Shown here: in pieces, positions 33,045 through 44,019 of the stretch | Numbering within the stretch: the first letter of the stretch is position 1 | How the letters are laid out: each line of letters opens with the position of its first letter | NCBI GenBank assembly: GCA_030407085.1 | Contig: CM059584.1 | Location: forward strand, 92,542,501-92,606,500 | DNA length: 64,000 nt | Reading direction: 5' to 3' | Origin: Trichopria drosophilae | Taxonomy: Eukaryota > Arthropoda > Insecta > Hymenoptera > Diapriidae | Made by a program: the position numbers and the translations under genes | Notes under the pieces: model-generated | Seen by the model: only the letters and a program-made list of their open reading frames with translations | Told to the model about the DNA's origin: nothing | Databases searched by the model: none

Positions 33045-35110
33045 TCACCCAAGAATTTCCGGTCCTAACTGAGCCACCTTATACACTTCTCTATTACAGT
33101 AAACTCTTGCAATTAGCTCACAAATATTCCAACTGGAGGAATTGAAACATGGAACTTGATGTACGAAACATTCAGTGTTCGCTGAATTTTTATGATATAT
33201 ATCCTTAAAAGTAAAAATATGTTCCCCCGCCACTCGCTTCAAGTGGTGTTTAACCGAATTCACACCGGATTCCCATAAACCTCCATAATGACGTGAGTTT
33301 GGAGGAGTAAAAGGTCATTCGGTACCATCATTCGCAAGGACAGAAGTAACTTGGTAGTAAAATTTAGAGGCTCGGTGAAACATTGCTCTAAGCTCAATGC
33401 CTGCCCCTTGAAAATGTTTAGCATTGTCACTGTAGAGCCTACTACAAATGACACGCCTACCCACAACTTGTCGATATGCACAAATAAACGAAGCCGTTGT
33501 CAAGTGACTGATAAGTTCAAGATGTACCGCCCGTGAAGACAAACATATAAAAACAGCTATATAACCCTTGTAAGCTTTATGACCTCGACCTATCGTAGTG
33601 CGCACCAGAAACGGACGAGCATAATCAATGCCAGGTATAAAAAGTAGCCGTTCAGGAGTCACTCGATCGGCTGGTAAGTCGCCCATCAATTGTTCCGCCG
33701 TTTGCGGCTTAACACGCTGACATTTTTCGCACTTTCTAACTGCGGACTTGATTAAACGAGTTATACCTAGGATCCAAACCTGTTGCATGAAAATACTAGC
33801 TGTCATCGTGGGTCCACCGTGAAAACAGAGATAGTGTGCATGTCGAACAAATAAGGAACTTAAAGCCGAATGTTGGGGTAAAATCGGAGGATACTTGCAG
33901 TCAAAAGAGATCTTAGACTACGACAGTCGACCACCTACGCGTAAAATACCATTATTGCACTGGAATGGATTTAATTTACTGAGTCGATTGCGCTTCGATA
34001 GATTTCACCAAGCGCGAATATATTTCTCTCTTCTGCGAAACTGCTTGATTGCGCCAAGCTCATCAAAAGTTATAAAAGCAGGCAGTAACTACATGCCTTG
34101 TTTGCGCCTGCGTGAATTGAGTAAAGGACGTCTACAACAGATTGGGTCTGCGCATGTAGAGTTTGCTGATTCTTCACTGTTTGCGGCCAGTTTTCTGAAG
34201 ATCGAGAAAGACACTCAGGCCCATGCCACCAGAGATCATTTTGAGCAAGCTTAGCCGGCTCTAGGCCGGCCGGATTCTCTTTGGTGGGAACGTACAACCA
34301 TGTGGGACTTGGCAACTCCGTCTGGATATATGAAATGCTATTTGCAGCAAAAGTCTTACAGTAGCATGGATGTTTGCGAAGCCACATCAACACAGTTTGG
34401 CTATCAGATCATGCGAAGATGCGAATAGTGCTAAGGAAATCTAGTTTCGTAATATGAGATATACTTTTAATCAGAAGAGCTACGCCACATAATTCTAAGT
34501 TTGGAACGCTAATTGTTTTAACTGGCGCAACCTTAGACTTTGCGGAGAGAATCGTGGTGTGATATCTACCATCTTCTTCATCGACTCGAAGGTCCATTAC
34601 GACTGCGAATGCACGCGAGGACGCATTTGAGAAATCGTGAATTTGGTAGGAACGAGACACGTTGATACCAAGCCACCGATCAACTGACATAGACGTTACA
34701 CTACAGTTACACTTCTGGCTCCATAAATCCTGCATTAACATATTTGCCGTCACAGTGCTTGGAGCGAGCCACCCAAGGGAATCAAATAAGCGAGAAATAC
34801 TTGACATCACTTCTCGTTTCGTCGAAGCTGTTGAAAGCATCTCAATGTCACCCGCCTAGAACTTAAACTGATCCTGCACAGGATTCCAATATGCCCCAAG
34901 AGTTTTGACTGACGAATCCATCTCGATCAATTTCACTGGACCCTGCTCTGTCTGAGAAGGGAGAAGATCGAAATGATTCCGTGCCCATTTATCTAATATT
35001 ATGCCGGCTGAATCTAATAAAGACGTAAGCTCATCGCTTTTCCTAATTCCTGGAGAAAGATCATCCGCTCCTGCAAAAGTATCATCTACACAAACCTTTC
35101 CAATGTTTAT
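33045..35110 (-). mobile_element. BEL/Pao relic, copy 4 (minus strand), truncated at both ends
   Basis: Read from 35110 downward: the end of RT with VCVDDTFAGADD (about 35090-35060), then 34840-34409 with SRLFDSLGWLAP and the RNase H start, 34393-34070 with WLRKHPCYCKTF and WWHGPECLS, 33806-33315 with the integrase zinc motif and core (D in GIDYARP, D in YSDNAKHF), and 33263-33045 for the rest. No LTR is visible and the catalytic E region is damaged. The protein is similar to BEL/Pao copy 3 at 56-61 kb (same clade, perhaps two-thirds identical over the integrase by eye), so it is an older relative. It lies in the sense orientation of the host gene. Confidence 0.85.
33315..34840 (-). pseudogene. 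RNase H and integrase fragments of BEL/Pao copy 4
   Basis: Three minus-strand segments in different frames carry RNase H (NASSRAFAVV, SVPNLELCG), the linker, and the integrase core (GRGHKAYKGYIAVF, SHLTTASFICAY). The RNase H catalytic Asp of the FSDASS motif reads Asn (FSNASS). Frame changes occur between segments, and the stretch 33810-34060 has no long frame. Confidence 0.82.
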
Positions 35111-35745
35111 CCAAACTTTCTAAATCGTGCGAATCTAAGTGTGCGTATCTTTGTGCTATTATCTGCGATGTATCTTAAAGTTTGTGGAGGCGAAAGTGAA
35201 TGAAATATTTTTACAACGCTTTTCCTACACTTTTTGCTGAGCAATTCTGAAAACCCCATACTTGGGGAAGTGCGATTGTTTTTTTTTTTTCAGATTTTGG
35301 ACCACCACTTTGAATTTTAAGATTTCCAGAAATCCCTATGTAGGCATTATTGTAGAGAGAGATACATTTCTTAGCGACTGCATTTTTTCTAAAAACATAC
35401 AAAAAAAAGAAAAAATATTAAAAATGTACGTAAAAGCCGCCATATTAGATCGTCCATTTTGAATTTTGAAATCCTGCGTAGCTTAACCCTTTAACGCCCA
35501 GCGGTTTCGATCGAAACCACTTTTGACTTCAAACCTTCTTAACTTTCACAAAAATTGGAATATTTTCGGTTTCCAAATACCCAACACCTACAAATTTATC
35601 CTACTTTGTGAAAAAAATTTATATTGCAATAAAAAATTAACATTTTTTTGATTATTACACTAATAAAAAAAAAAATTTTGTGGTAAGATTTACAAAAAAA
35701 AAACAGAAAATCAAAAATTGAATGAAGTTAAGCTAATGAAAATGA
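35111..35745. other. Intron sequence without recognised gene
   Basis: A-rich tracts and short T runs; no gene seen. The sequence TTTAACGCCCAGCGGTTTCG near 35492 is not recognised. Confidence 0.4.
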
Positions 35746-35746
35746 C

Positions 35747-36030
35747 TACTCGGGGGTTTTTGGGGTCGCTGATTACGAATCTGCAGTTAGTTTTTCAAAA
35801 TTCAGAATGGTGGATCCAATATGGCGGACAAATTTTTTCAAATTGGTCGGATTCGTTTGAAACTTGTTACTCAGGGGTTTTTGGGGTCGCTGATTACGAA
35901 TCTGGAATCAGTTTTTCAAAATTCAAAATGGCGGTTCCAATATGGCAAACAAATTTTTTCAAATTGGTCAGATTCGTTTGAAACTTGTTACTCGGGGGTT
36001 TTTGGGGTCGCTGATTACGAATTTCAGAAC
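35747..36030 (+). repeat. ~121-bp tandem units of a foldback repeat family
   Basis: The phrase GGGTTTTTGGGGTCGCTGA recurs at about 35754, 35876 and 35997, each followed by TTACGAATCTG, then TTTTTCAAAATTCA, AAATGGCGG and CCAATATGGC. The same phrases recur as inverted arms at 44.0-45.9 kb and 49.8-50.6 kb. Confidence 0.85.
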
Positions 36031-36049
36031 AACAGTACGTCAGAAAATA

Positions 36050-36570
36050 TGGTTTTGAAATTTGTTTGCTTATCATTACACAACTAAAAATTCACTTGAA
36101 AATCACAATATAATTGTGGACTTTTGGCATGAAAAGGGTTAAGACAATTGAATGTACTTCTGAAGAACACATTTTTTATTTCAAAAATATTCGAAAATAC
36201 ATATGTAACTATAATCAGTAAGTGTTAGGTCGCTAATTACACAGATCGCCCGCGTACGCTCAGACATCCTCAAATCTGCTCTGAAATTAAAAAATGAAAT
36301 TTTATTGTAAAATTTATGCTACTGGCTATTAGTTAACGATTCTATTTTTTTCATTTATTTAAATTTCATTATTTTTCACACCGTTCAATATAGCTAATTT
36401 TGCTAGAAATAAGTCGCCTTTCTTCTAAAAAAAATGTTAAATGTTAAAGGTTTTTTGTTCCAAAAACAAAACTCATCACCGACAAGAGAATTTAATTACT
36501 TTTAAAATGAGCCATTGTGGAGCCAAATCGGTGAGATAGAATTGTCTCAAGGGTGTACGCATCTTTTTTT
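36050..36570. other. AT-rich intron sequence, nothing recognised
   Basis: No gene or repeat identified; T-rich runs dominate. Confidence 0.4.
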
Positions 36571-36574
36571 TTTC

Positions 36575-36745
36575 TCTTTTTTTTTTTAATTTATTAATTA
36601 ACGGGCGGAATCGCCCTTTTTACTCAATTATTTTTGCCGTATTATTTACTATGATTTTGCGAGAGCTGCAGATCGACTTAGAAAGATGACGCCATACTTC
36701 ACATTTGTGTATGAAATGTAGGACTGCAGAAACTTACACCAAGTA
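36575..36745 (-). mobile_element. 3' part of SINE family 2
   Basis: On the minus strand it starts CTTGGTGTAAGTTTCTGCAG and contains TCCTACATTTCATACACAAA-TGTGAAGTATGGCG, the same 52-bp module that follows the tRNA-like head at 48666. It continues to GGGCGATTCCGCCCG and an A-rich tail. The tRNA-like head is missing, so this is a 5'-truncated copy or a related element. Confidence 0.55.
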
Positions 36746-36749
36746 CAGC

Positions 36750-37300
36750 ATCTCGTAAAAAGTCGCTTCGAGAAAGATACGTTCAGAGTTTTTGAAACAA
36801 ATATATGCTATAATATTAAACTACGGCCATTGTGAATCTAATCAGCTTCCTCGTAAAATTAATTTTGGGCTGTTTGTTCCATTCTTTGGGACGTTCTTGC
36901 ATTTTTCAATGATTACATGCTACGACCATCCTGAGTTACAACGTGCTTCTCGTCGTATGAATTTCCGAAATTCCTGGCTTGTTGTCCAATTGCAATGTGT
37001 AATTCATTCATTATCATTATTACGGCATTATATCCTTTGTTGAAAATTGAACTATTTAAATCCAATGATCATTAATATCGATAATTAAATTGGGGAAAAA
37101 GGCAATAACTATTTGTAAATGCATTAATTAATAAGGCTTTAACATAATATTTTTAAATATGTTCAATCGATAGTAAATGTAATGTTATACTACTAGAATT
37201 TTTTTTTTTTTTTAATAATAAAAAAAAATAGGTGAAAATGATGATTAAAATATCGGATAATGTAACTGCTCTGAAAAAGCTCCGGAAACCGCCGAGTGTT
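36750..37300. other. AT-rich intron sequence, nothing recognised
   Basis: An 83-residue frame at 36792-37043 has no recognised motif; I do not call it a gene. Confidence 0.35.
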
Positions 37301-37310
37301 GACGATGTCT

Positions 37311-37971
37311 TCCGAAACGGTGAGTGACGTCACGATACTAGTTTGCTCCGTTTTTTAAAGGTAATTGACGTTAACGGTCTTACAAAGTCGTCAGGTTTGA
37401 ATTATTTATTGGAAAAAATCACGATTTAAGTAAGTACAAGTGTTGTTTTGTGGCTTTGTGCAAAAATACAAATAAAAATGAGCCTGACAAAATTTTCATT
37501 CACGTGCCAAGGGACTTGAGCCGTCGGAAATCATAGTTTCAAGTAGCTCGACGTACAGGAATGAATGAAAAATAACTTATTATTGCTGTGAGAATCATTT
37601 CAATGTACCTAAGTAATGAACAGGGAGATATTTTCGAAAAAAATAACGGGCGGTTTTGCGCACTGCGAGTGTCATGGCCGCCGCAAGGTTCGAGCTGCGC
37701 CATGACACGAGGACGCAAAACGCCCGTCGGAATTCGTGTGTCGAACAATGTTTTTCATTATAAACGTTATAAACGCATGCATAACCCGAGTTTGCAAAAC
37801 AGGCATGGGCATCCAAAACAAATGAATCTTGCCGGTGCGCAAAATCTCGTTAGCGGTGCGCAAAATATTTTCTAAGCTAATTTATAACGTTATAGCAATA
37901 CATAAATTTAAAATTAGTAGTATCGCGACGTCACGAGCGGATGGACCAATCACAGCCGTTTTCGGAACAGA
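37311..37971 (+). mobile_element. Possible short inverted-repeat element with THAP-domain fragment
   Basis: GTGACGTCACGATACTA at 37324-37340 is mirrored by TAGTATCGCGACGTCAC at about 37917-37934, and CCGAAACGG outside the left end has a similar partner at the right. At 37440-37530 the plus strand encodes CCFVALCKNTNKNEPDK and then IHVPRDLSRRK, which is the start of a THAP zinc-finger domain, followed by a stop. THAP domains occur in P-type transposases and in host proteins. Target duplication not established. Confidence 0.45.
37646..37732. repeat. Strong imperfect hairpin
   Basis: GGGCGGTTTTGCGCACTGCG, then AGTGTCATGGC, is mirrored by GCCATGACACGAGGACGCAA and AACGCCCG, with a loop of about 25 bp. 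RNA from either strand could fold into a long stem. Confidence 0.7.
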
Positions 37972-37984
37972 TGAAAATAATTCA

Positions 37985-38525
37985 AATCTCATTGTTTTCA
38001 ATTAATTACTGTGATGTAAATATACAACAAAATAATAAAATATTTATATTATTAGGCTTTATTGATCATAAATTTTAATATATATTAAAATTATTAGAAT
38101 CTGAAAATTATGTTAAAGCCTTATTGGGTACCATTATTATTAATTATTGTTAAATATATAAAATTGTATTCGTCTTGCCTCGGCGGCAAGCTCGCTCGTG
38201 TCGCCCCTCCCCTTTACGCTTTTCCGAGTCGCTCCCGTCTCGCTCCCTTCCAAAGTGCTTTGCGTATTGTTCTTCGTTTTGCGGACAGATTTTGCGGACG
38301 GTACGGGAAACATCTCTTTTGCATGCCTACGAACGGTACCCAAACGAGGGTTTTGCGCATTTGTATGAAGAAAAATATTATATCACAGTTTGTTTCGTAA
38401 TATATTTTTGGTTCATTCAGCAGAAATAAAAAACATTTTTTTTATGGATGCTCGTCAAATGAAAAACTTTATTATTTTAAACATTTGCTAGCTAACCTTA
38501 TCATAACTAACTTGTTAGCTGGCGG
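37985..38525. other. Intron sequence without recognised gene
   Basis: AT-rich ends surround a GC-richer block at 38170-38345. Overlapping short frames there have no recognised motif. Confidence 0.35.
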
Positions 38526-38529
38526 TTTC

Positions 38530-38742
38530 AATTCATGATGAAGTCCTTGTTTGGTGGAAGGACCACGCAATATCATTCCCACTATTAAGCAGTTTTGCAA
38601 AAAAAAATACCTCGCTGTGACTGCTACAAGCACACCGTCTGAAAGAGTGTTTAGTGCGGGAGGTCGAGTGATCAGCGATCAGCGAACTTACCTTTCGGGG
38701 GAGCACGCTGATCAACTTATTTTCCTCGCAACGAATAAATAA
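38530..38742 (+). pseudogene. hAT transposase, C-terminal dimerisation fragment
   Basis: The frame encodes ATSTPSERVFSAGGRVISDQ and then LSGEHADQLIFL, the hAT family C-terminal dimerisation domain. The upstream segment (WWKDHAISFP) is in another frame, separated by an A-run indel. Only the last 70 or so residues of a transposase are visible, and no inverted ends were found. This is a relic. Confidence 0.82.
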
Positions 38743-38744
38743 CT

Positions 38745-39235
38745 GGTCCTATTCAACATACTTAAAAACAAAGTAAAATATGTATTTTATTATGTAAAAT
38801 AATGTGTTGACTTTAAATATAATTGAAAAAAAAATTAATTGTATATTAACTTCAAACCATGATATTCATCCGAGCAATTTCTTCGGAAAAGGAAATTTTG
38901 TATTAAAAAAATACATAATTGCTATATAAAAAGATATTTTTTAACACTCCCGGCAGGAACTTCTATTTTGCGCTTTCGGGCGAAATTTTCGGGCACGAAT
39001 TAACGATTTCCGCGCACGTCGTATTAAAAATTATCGCATGTAACGTGCGAAATATCGATCTCTGTCGAGTATGAAGTTTGTTACTCGTTTGATACTATTA
39101 TGTATTACAAAAAACTGCAGTCGACTGATCACACAGAAAAACAGTAAACTTCTAAGTATTCCTTTTCAAATTTTAAATTACAAATTATGCGCTCAAAAAA
39201 GACGAATTATCGGGTTTTCGGTCATTCTTAATGCT
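38745..39235. other. AT-rich intron sequence, nothing recognised
   Basis: No gene or repeat family identified. Confidence 0.4.
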
Positions 39236-39269
39236 TTTTACAATTATTACAATTATTTTTCAATTTTTC

Positions 39270-39445
39270 GGTTTTTTCTCGATAACCGGCTATTTGGTTT
39301 TTTCTTAATAACCGTTTTTTTCTGAATAACCGGATATTCGGTTTTTCTGAATGACCGGTTATAACCGGTTGAACCGGTTACGGTTATCATACCGAAAACC
39401 GATTGCTAAATCGGTATTTTAGAAAACCTAAAACCGGTTATCAAT
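39270..39445. repeat. Cluster of ATAACCGG/CCGGTTAT repeats
   Basis: The motif ATAACCGG and its complement recur about ten times in 170 bp (for example CGATAACCGGC, GAATAACCGGA, GACCGGTTATAACCGGTTGA). Several read AACCGGTT. It could be a simple palindromic repeat, the tip of an old element, or a protein-binding cluster. Confidence 0.7.
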
Positions 39446-39449
39446 TTCC

Positions 39450-41067
39450 TTAACCCCAAAAGTCAAACTGAAAGAGTTCTAATGTTCAAAGCGTCCATCG
39501 AATTTAGAAATAATAATTTTTTACGGTTCTTCATTGATGTAGACGAATGTAAAGGGTTAGCAGTCACACTAGACGTCAGAATTTCGAACGATCGGTGAGA
39601 TATGGTGACTGATAGCGTAGAGAACGACTGCGAGCGACGCTAAATGATGCACGAGCTGGATATGATAGTTCTTGATTTATGTATCAGCGCAGCCATGGTG
39701 AATCGATAACCTGGCACGCAATGCGTCGCAATGACGAGTGCAAGCGAAAGAAGCTGTTTCATAAATTAATAGAGTAAAGCGCGAAAGCTATTAGTCGAGG
39801 AGCGGGCACGTAATGCCATGAAAATCTGAAAGAGGAAAGATTGTCGTTGCACAAAATCACCAAATAAAACCCGTGCACGATGCCGTGGAAGCCGCCGTTG
39901 CTTATTCGTAAAATGACGAAAAATGGCAAGTGCGGAGAGCGAGAGCTAAAGTGCGCACACGATGCGGTCGCGAGCAAGCCGGGGAGACACCGCTGTAGTC
40001 TTCCAGAATGCCGAAAAACTTTAAAGAAAAGAGAGAAAACCGTGAGCCAAGATGCGAACGCGATTTCGCTAAAGCACAAAAAACGGCACTATCTGATTTC
40101 ATTTTCGTATGCTGTATTCGAGCTGCGCTTCACTAAACACTTTCAGATGCACTTGTAACGGTTACCGGTTGCTCCTTGATAACATTTTTAAAATTTTTCC
40201 CCTAATGCGTGTGCACAAAGATAACCGATGTAGGCGGCACCGTGCGCCGCACGTGTGTACTTGTCGATTTTATGAATCACAGCTGCACGGGTCATAAGCG
40301 TATCTTGAGATTCGAACATCGCGCCGGTTTGTTCTTTATTCTTCGGGTGGTAGTAATAGGGACGCCATAATGTAATGTTTTGTATGCATGCGAGAGTGTG
40401 TATGTTGCAAGGTTTCAAGGTTTCAAGGGGATGTTTTGATTCATTCTGAGTTGTGTAACGACAAACGTGCATACAATATATACCACTTCGCGGATTCTAA
40501 AATAATTACTGAATTTAACATTATTCAGTAACGGGCATTTCTTGTCATTCTCCATTCACCGCTCGAAGGACGACGGCTTCGAATTTCTCGATAGACTCAA
40601 GGTAGTTCGGAACAGGTGAAATCTTTTGAATTTGCAAATAATGATTCTTGTGGATTTGATTGGTAGTGCAATTTGCGGAAAAGGATGTACGATGCTTTAA
40701 TTTTCTTTGGAAGATTTCGTACTGTTGGAGAAAAGGACGATTTTCGTGACATAGCACCCTGCGTTGACCATCAACCCAAGACATCCTGCGAGAATAATCG
40801 TCGACTTCTTCCGACTTCCGAGTAGAAGAAAACCCGGTTTCAAGTGAATTGGATGGAGATTTGCACGTCTAAAAAATACCACTGATAACGGACACGTGGC
40901 TCGACACAGAGGTTTGATCAACCGATTTTGAAGAGGTACTTATGATAATTACACCCATTCTTTACCGGAATGTTTCGTGAGGCCATTAAGATAAATTAAT
41001 TGTTCGATTTAAATGCGTCCCTACAATTTTCAATGATTATTGATCGTGTTTTCAATTAAATTAGACT
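39450..41067. other. Intron sequence without recognised gene
   Basis: Short frames occur on both strands (for example 39880-40158 plus, 40188-40472 minus, 40545-40921 minus), none with a recognised domain. The block 39590-40480 is less AT-rich and could be an old element. Confidence 0.35.
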
Positions 41068-41604
41068 TATACAGCGTGTCCCATTTGAAACAGGACAGCT
41101 GAATAACTCTTCAGGGAATGGAGGGCAAACAAAATTGTTCAGATAAAAGCTGTAGGGTTCGAAGGGAGCCATAAGATGGTGACCTTGAATTTGACCTTGA
41201 GGTAAATTTTGAGCATAATTGATGGTCAAAGTATGTTTTTTCAAATGGAAAACCCTACGTTCGACCTCAGGAATGAAAAGAGCGGAAAATATTACGTCCG
41301 AATATGTTAACATATCAGGTCACTTAGAGGTTATTTGAAGGTCAAAAGACCATTTTCTATGGATTTTCACGGAAAAGCCTCAAACGAGTTGTTTCTCTGA
41401 CCAAAGTTATTAAAGATAAAGTGAAACCCCACGTTGCGACGTCGAGAACGATAATGATTGCCAAATTTGAAATAATAATTAAAATATAATTCACTGTTCC
41501 AATTCGTTGTTTTATAATTAATTCCTTCAAAATGTTAATGAATTCTGCAGATACTGCCGTGTTCTAATTCAAAAATAAAAAAAAAAACAATTGTATTATC
41601 GTGT

Positions 41605-41870
41605 ATGATGAGTTATAATGAACAAATAGATGGAATTTTTTGCAACTACATATTACTTCAACCTTCGGCTGTTCTTCCTTCTGACGTCGGAAACGTGTCC
41701 GCCCGATCAGAAGCGTTGCGAAAGATTGCCGAAAGTTTGCATGTCGTATGTACAGATGGAGATACTTTATATTTTTTTAGAAAATTTTAATTCTATCACC
41801 AGACGAGAGAGATGGATTTTTCCCATTAAAAATGGAAAGAATACATGAAATAAAGTGAGCATTACATCCC
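41605..41870 (+). other. Insertion inside the left arm of the mariner-like element
   Basis: About 266 bp absent from the right arm. It encodes overlapping short frames, one containing VSARSEALRKIAESLHVVCT, which I do not recognise. A GTAT-like sequence lies at both edges. It could be a small insertion or a captured exon. Confidence 0.45.
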
Positions 41871-42064
41871 TATTATTTCTATTTTGTATTTTCACACACT
41901 CAGAAAGTTCAAACTAAAATAAATTAATTTTTGACTTGCTATTTTATTTTATGCTTTTAAATGTAGAAAATACAACTTCTTAATATTCAAAATAACTTCT
42001 GGAATCTGAAATTTAATCTTTCTTACAGGTGGCACAAATCCGTTGACGGGTGCATAAGACACAC

Positions 42065-43122
42065 TCATTGCAGGAGATGTTCGAATTGACTGCCATTTAT
42101 TTCAATACATAACTCCAGCCGGCGTTGAAAGTTTCCAAGAACAGACTGAAAAACTTCTGCACGAATATTCGCAATTGCGTATCTGATGTGTTGTTGTACA
42201 TCCACAGGTGTTGTTGTTCGGTTGGTATAAACGACATTTTTTACGTAACCCACAAATAAAAATCTAGAGGGGTGATTTCAGGAGATCTTGCCGGCCACAA
42301 TACAAATCCACCTCGACCAATCAAACGTTTGGGGAAAAGGATATTTAGATAATCCCTAATACATCGAGCAAAGTGTGGTGGTGCACCGTCTTGCTGATAC
42401 CACATCCTCTGCCTAGTTGCTAATGTCAAATCTTCCATGAGAACTGGTAATTCATTCTGTAAAAACTGTAGATAATTAGGACCGTAAACAGTTCCATCAA
42501 AAAATACGGCCCAATAATTTGATTGTCTAGAATTCTACGCCAAACATTTATACTCTACCGATGCTGATGATCAACGTGTTGAGTCCAGTGTGGGTTTTGC
42601 GCTGACCAATAGTGGCTATTGTGACGATTTAACAAGCCAGTACTTTGAAACGTTGATTCATCACTGAAAAGAACATCGAAAGAAATCGGGCGCTTCGTTC
42701 AACCTCTGTAAAGCCCAATGGCAAAAGTTAACCCGATTCTGCATATCTCGTTGAGACAATTCTTGAGTCAGTGTGATGTGGTACGGATGATATCGAGCAG
42801 CTTGTAGAATTCTGTGTGCCGTACTGCGTGAAATACCCAAATCGCGTTCAATACCACGTAAACTAACATGAGGATTCATCTGTATTATTGCTAAAACAGC
42901 AACGCGTCGAGGGTCCTTAAAGTTGAAACCTTGATTGTTTCGGCGTTGACCAATCCTACCTTGTCGACAATTTCTTCCAACTTGGCGAATGACTTCTGGA
43001 GAAGGATGATGGTGCCGATCTCCAAACCGCTCTCTGTACAATCGTGACGCCCTTTGATGCACTCCACGACACTCACCCAAGATCATTAAAATATCAACAC
43101 ATTCGTCAGCTGAATACACCAT
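42065..43122 (-). pseudogene. Mariner-like transposase, broken
   Basis: ATG at 43122 (MVYSADECVD) starts a helix-turn-helix region with CRGVHQRASRLYRERF and SLRGIERDLGISRSTAHRIL, typical of a large arthropod IS630-Tc1 family (DUF4817-type N-terminus). The frame breaks after DFFRCSFQ, in the middle of the first catalytic block (reading DES in another frame near 42660). 42438-42241 holds the second block, WYQQDGAPPHF, and the third, ARSPEITPLDFYLW. A stop precedes the C-terminal part at 42253-42065. Catalytic residues are present, but no intact ORF remains. Confidence 0.85.
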
Positions 43123-43831
43123 TTTGAACCCGCACTTACACAGTAAATGATGAAAATAGAATTGTTTGTCATTTAAAAGGATCAAATAAAATAGCAAGTC
43201 AAAAGTAAATTAATTTTAGGCTGAACTTTCTGAGTGTGTGAAAATACGATAATAGAATTGTTTTTTTTTTTGCATTTTTGCATTAGAACACGGAATTATC
43301 TGCAAATGTCGTTAACATTGTCATGAAAACTGTTGGTATAACGAAGTAGCTTTAACAATATTAATTGCAAACCGACGAACTGGAAAAATAAATATTTTTG
43401 TAATTATTATTTCAAATTTGGCAATCATTATCGTTCTCAAGGTCGAATTCAAAGTCGTAACGTGGGGTTTCACTTTAACTTTAATAACTTTGGTCAGAGA
43501 AACAACTCGTTTGAGGCTTTTCCGTGAAAATCCATAGAAAATGGTTTTTTGACCTTCAAATGACCTCTAAATGACCTGATATGTTAACATATTCGGACGT
43601 AAAATTTTCCGCTGTTTTCATTTCTGAGGTCGAACGTAGGGTTTTCCATTTGAAAAAACATACTTTGACCATCAATTATGCTCAAAATTTACCTCAAGGT
43701 CAAATTCAAGGTCACCATCTTATGGCCCCCTTCGAACCCTACAACTTTTATCTAAACAATTTTTTTCCCCTCCATTCCCTGACGAGTTATTCAGCTGTCC
43801 TGTTTCAAATGGAACACCCTATATATGAGGC

Positions 43832-44015
43832 ATTCCACGTCAACGGGAGACCTCTATCCATCAACAAATGTTTTTGACCTAGACGGCTCTAATAGGTCTT
43901 ATAATTTTGCTCTTTATGTCCACTTTTACATGCAGAATGAACAAAAACGAAATTCAAGATGGCTTACTTAATACGGCTGAAAATGTAATCATTAATTCAT
44001 TAAATTCATTCCAAT
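43832..44015. other. Segment with a GGCATTCCACGTCAA tip-like motif
   Basis: GAGGCATTCCACGTCAACGG at 43827 resembles the tip of the Sola-like element at 618 (GGGGCGTTCCACGTCAAGTG). No matching opposite end was found, so this may be a truncated relative. Confidence 0.3.
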
Positions 44016-44019
44016 TTTC

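Larger units (their letters stand above)
41070..43824 (-). mobile_element. Mariner-like (IS630-Tc1 type) transposon with very long inverted repeats
   Basis: Ends TACAGCGTGTCCCATTTG and, inverted, TATAGGGTGTTCCATTTG are flanked by TA. The inverted match extends far inward: 41070-41604 pairs with about 43240-43824, and after a non-matching insert (41605-41870) it continues at 41875-41955 with 43175-43240. The arms are thus about 650 bp each. A transposase gene on the minus strand fills the centre and is broken by frameshifts. Arm divergence shows the copy is old. Confidence 0.88.

Noticed and set aside
38170..38345. A CpG-rich promoter of an unknown gene
   Set aside because: The block is short, has no downstream coding region, and could equally be part of an old repeat.
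39880..40921. Several 60-106-residue frames as host exons
   Set aside because: No domain, no consistent splice sites and no similarity I can recognise.
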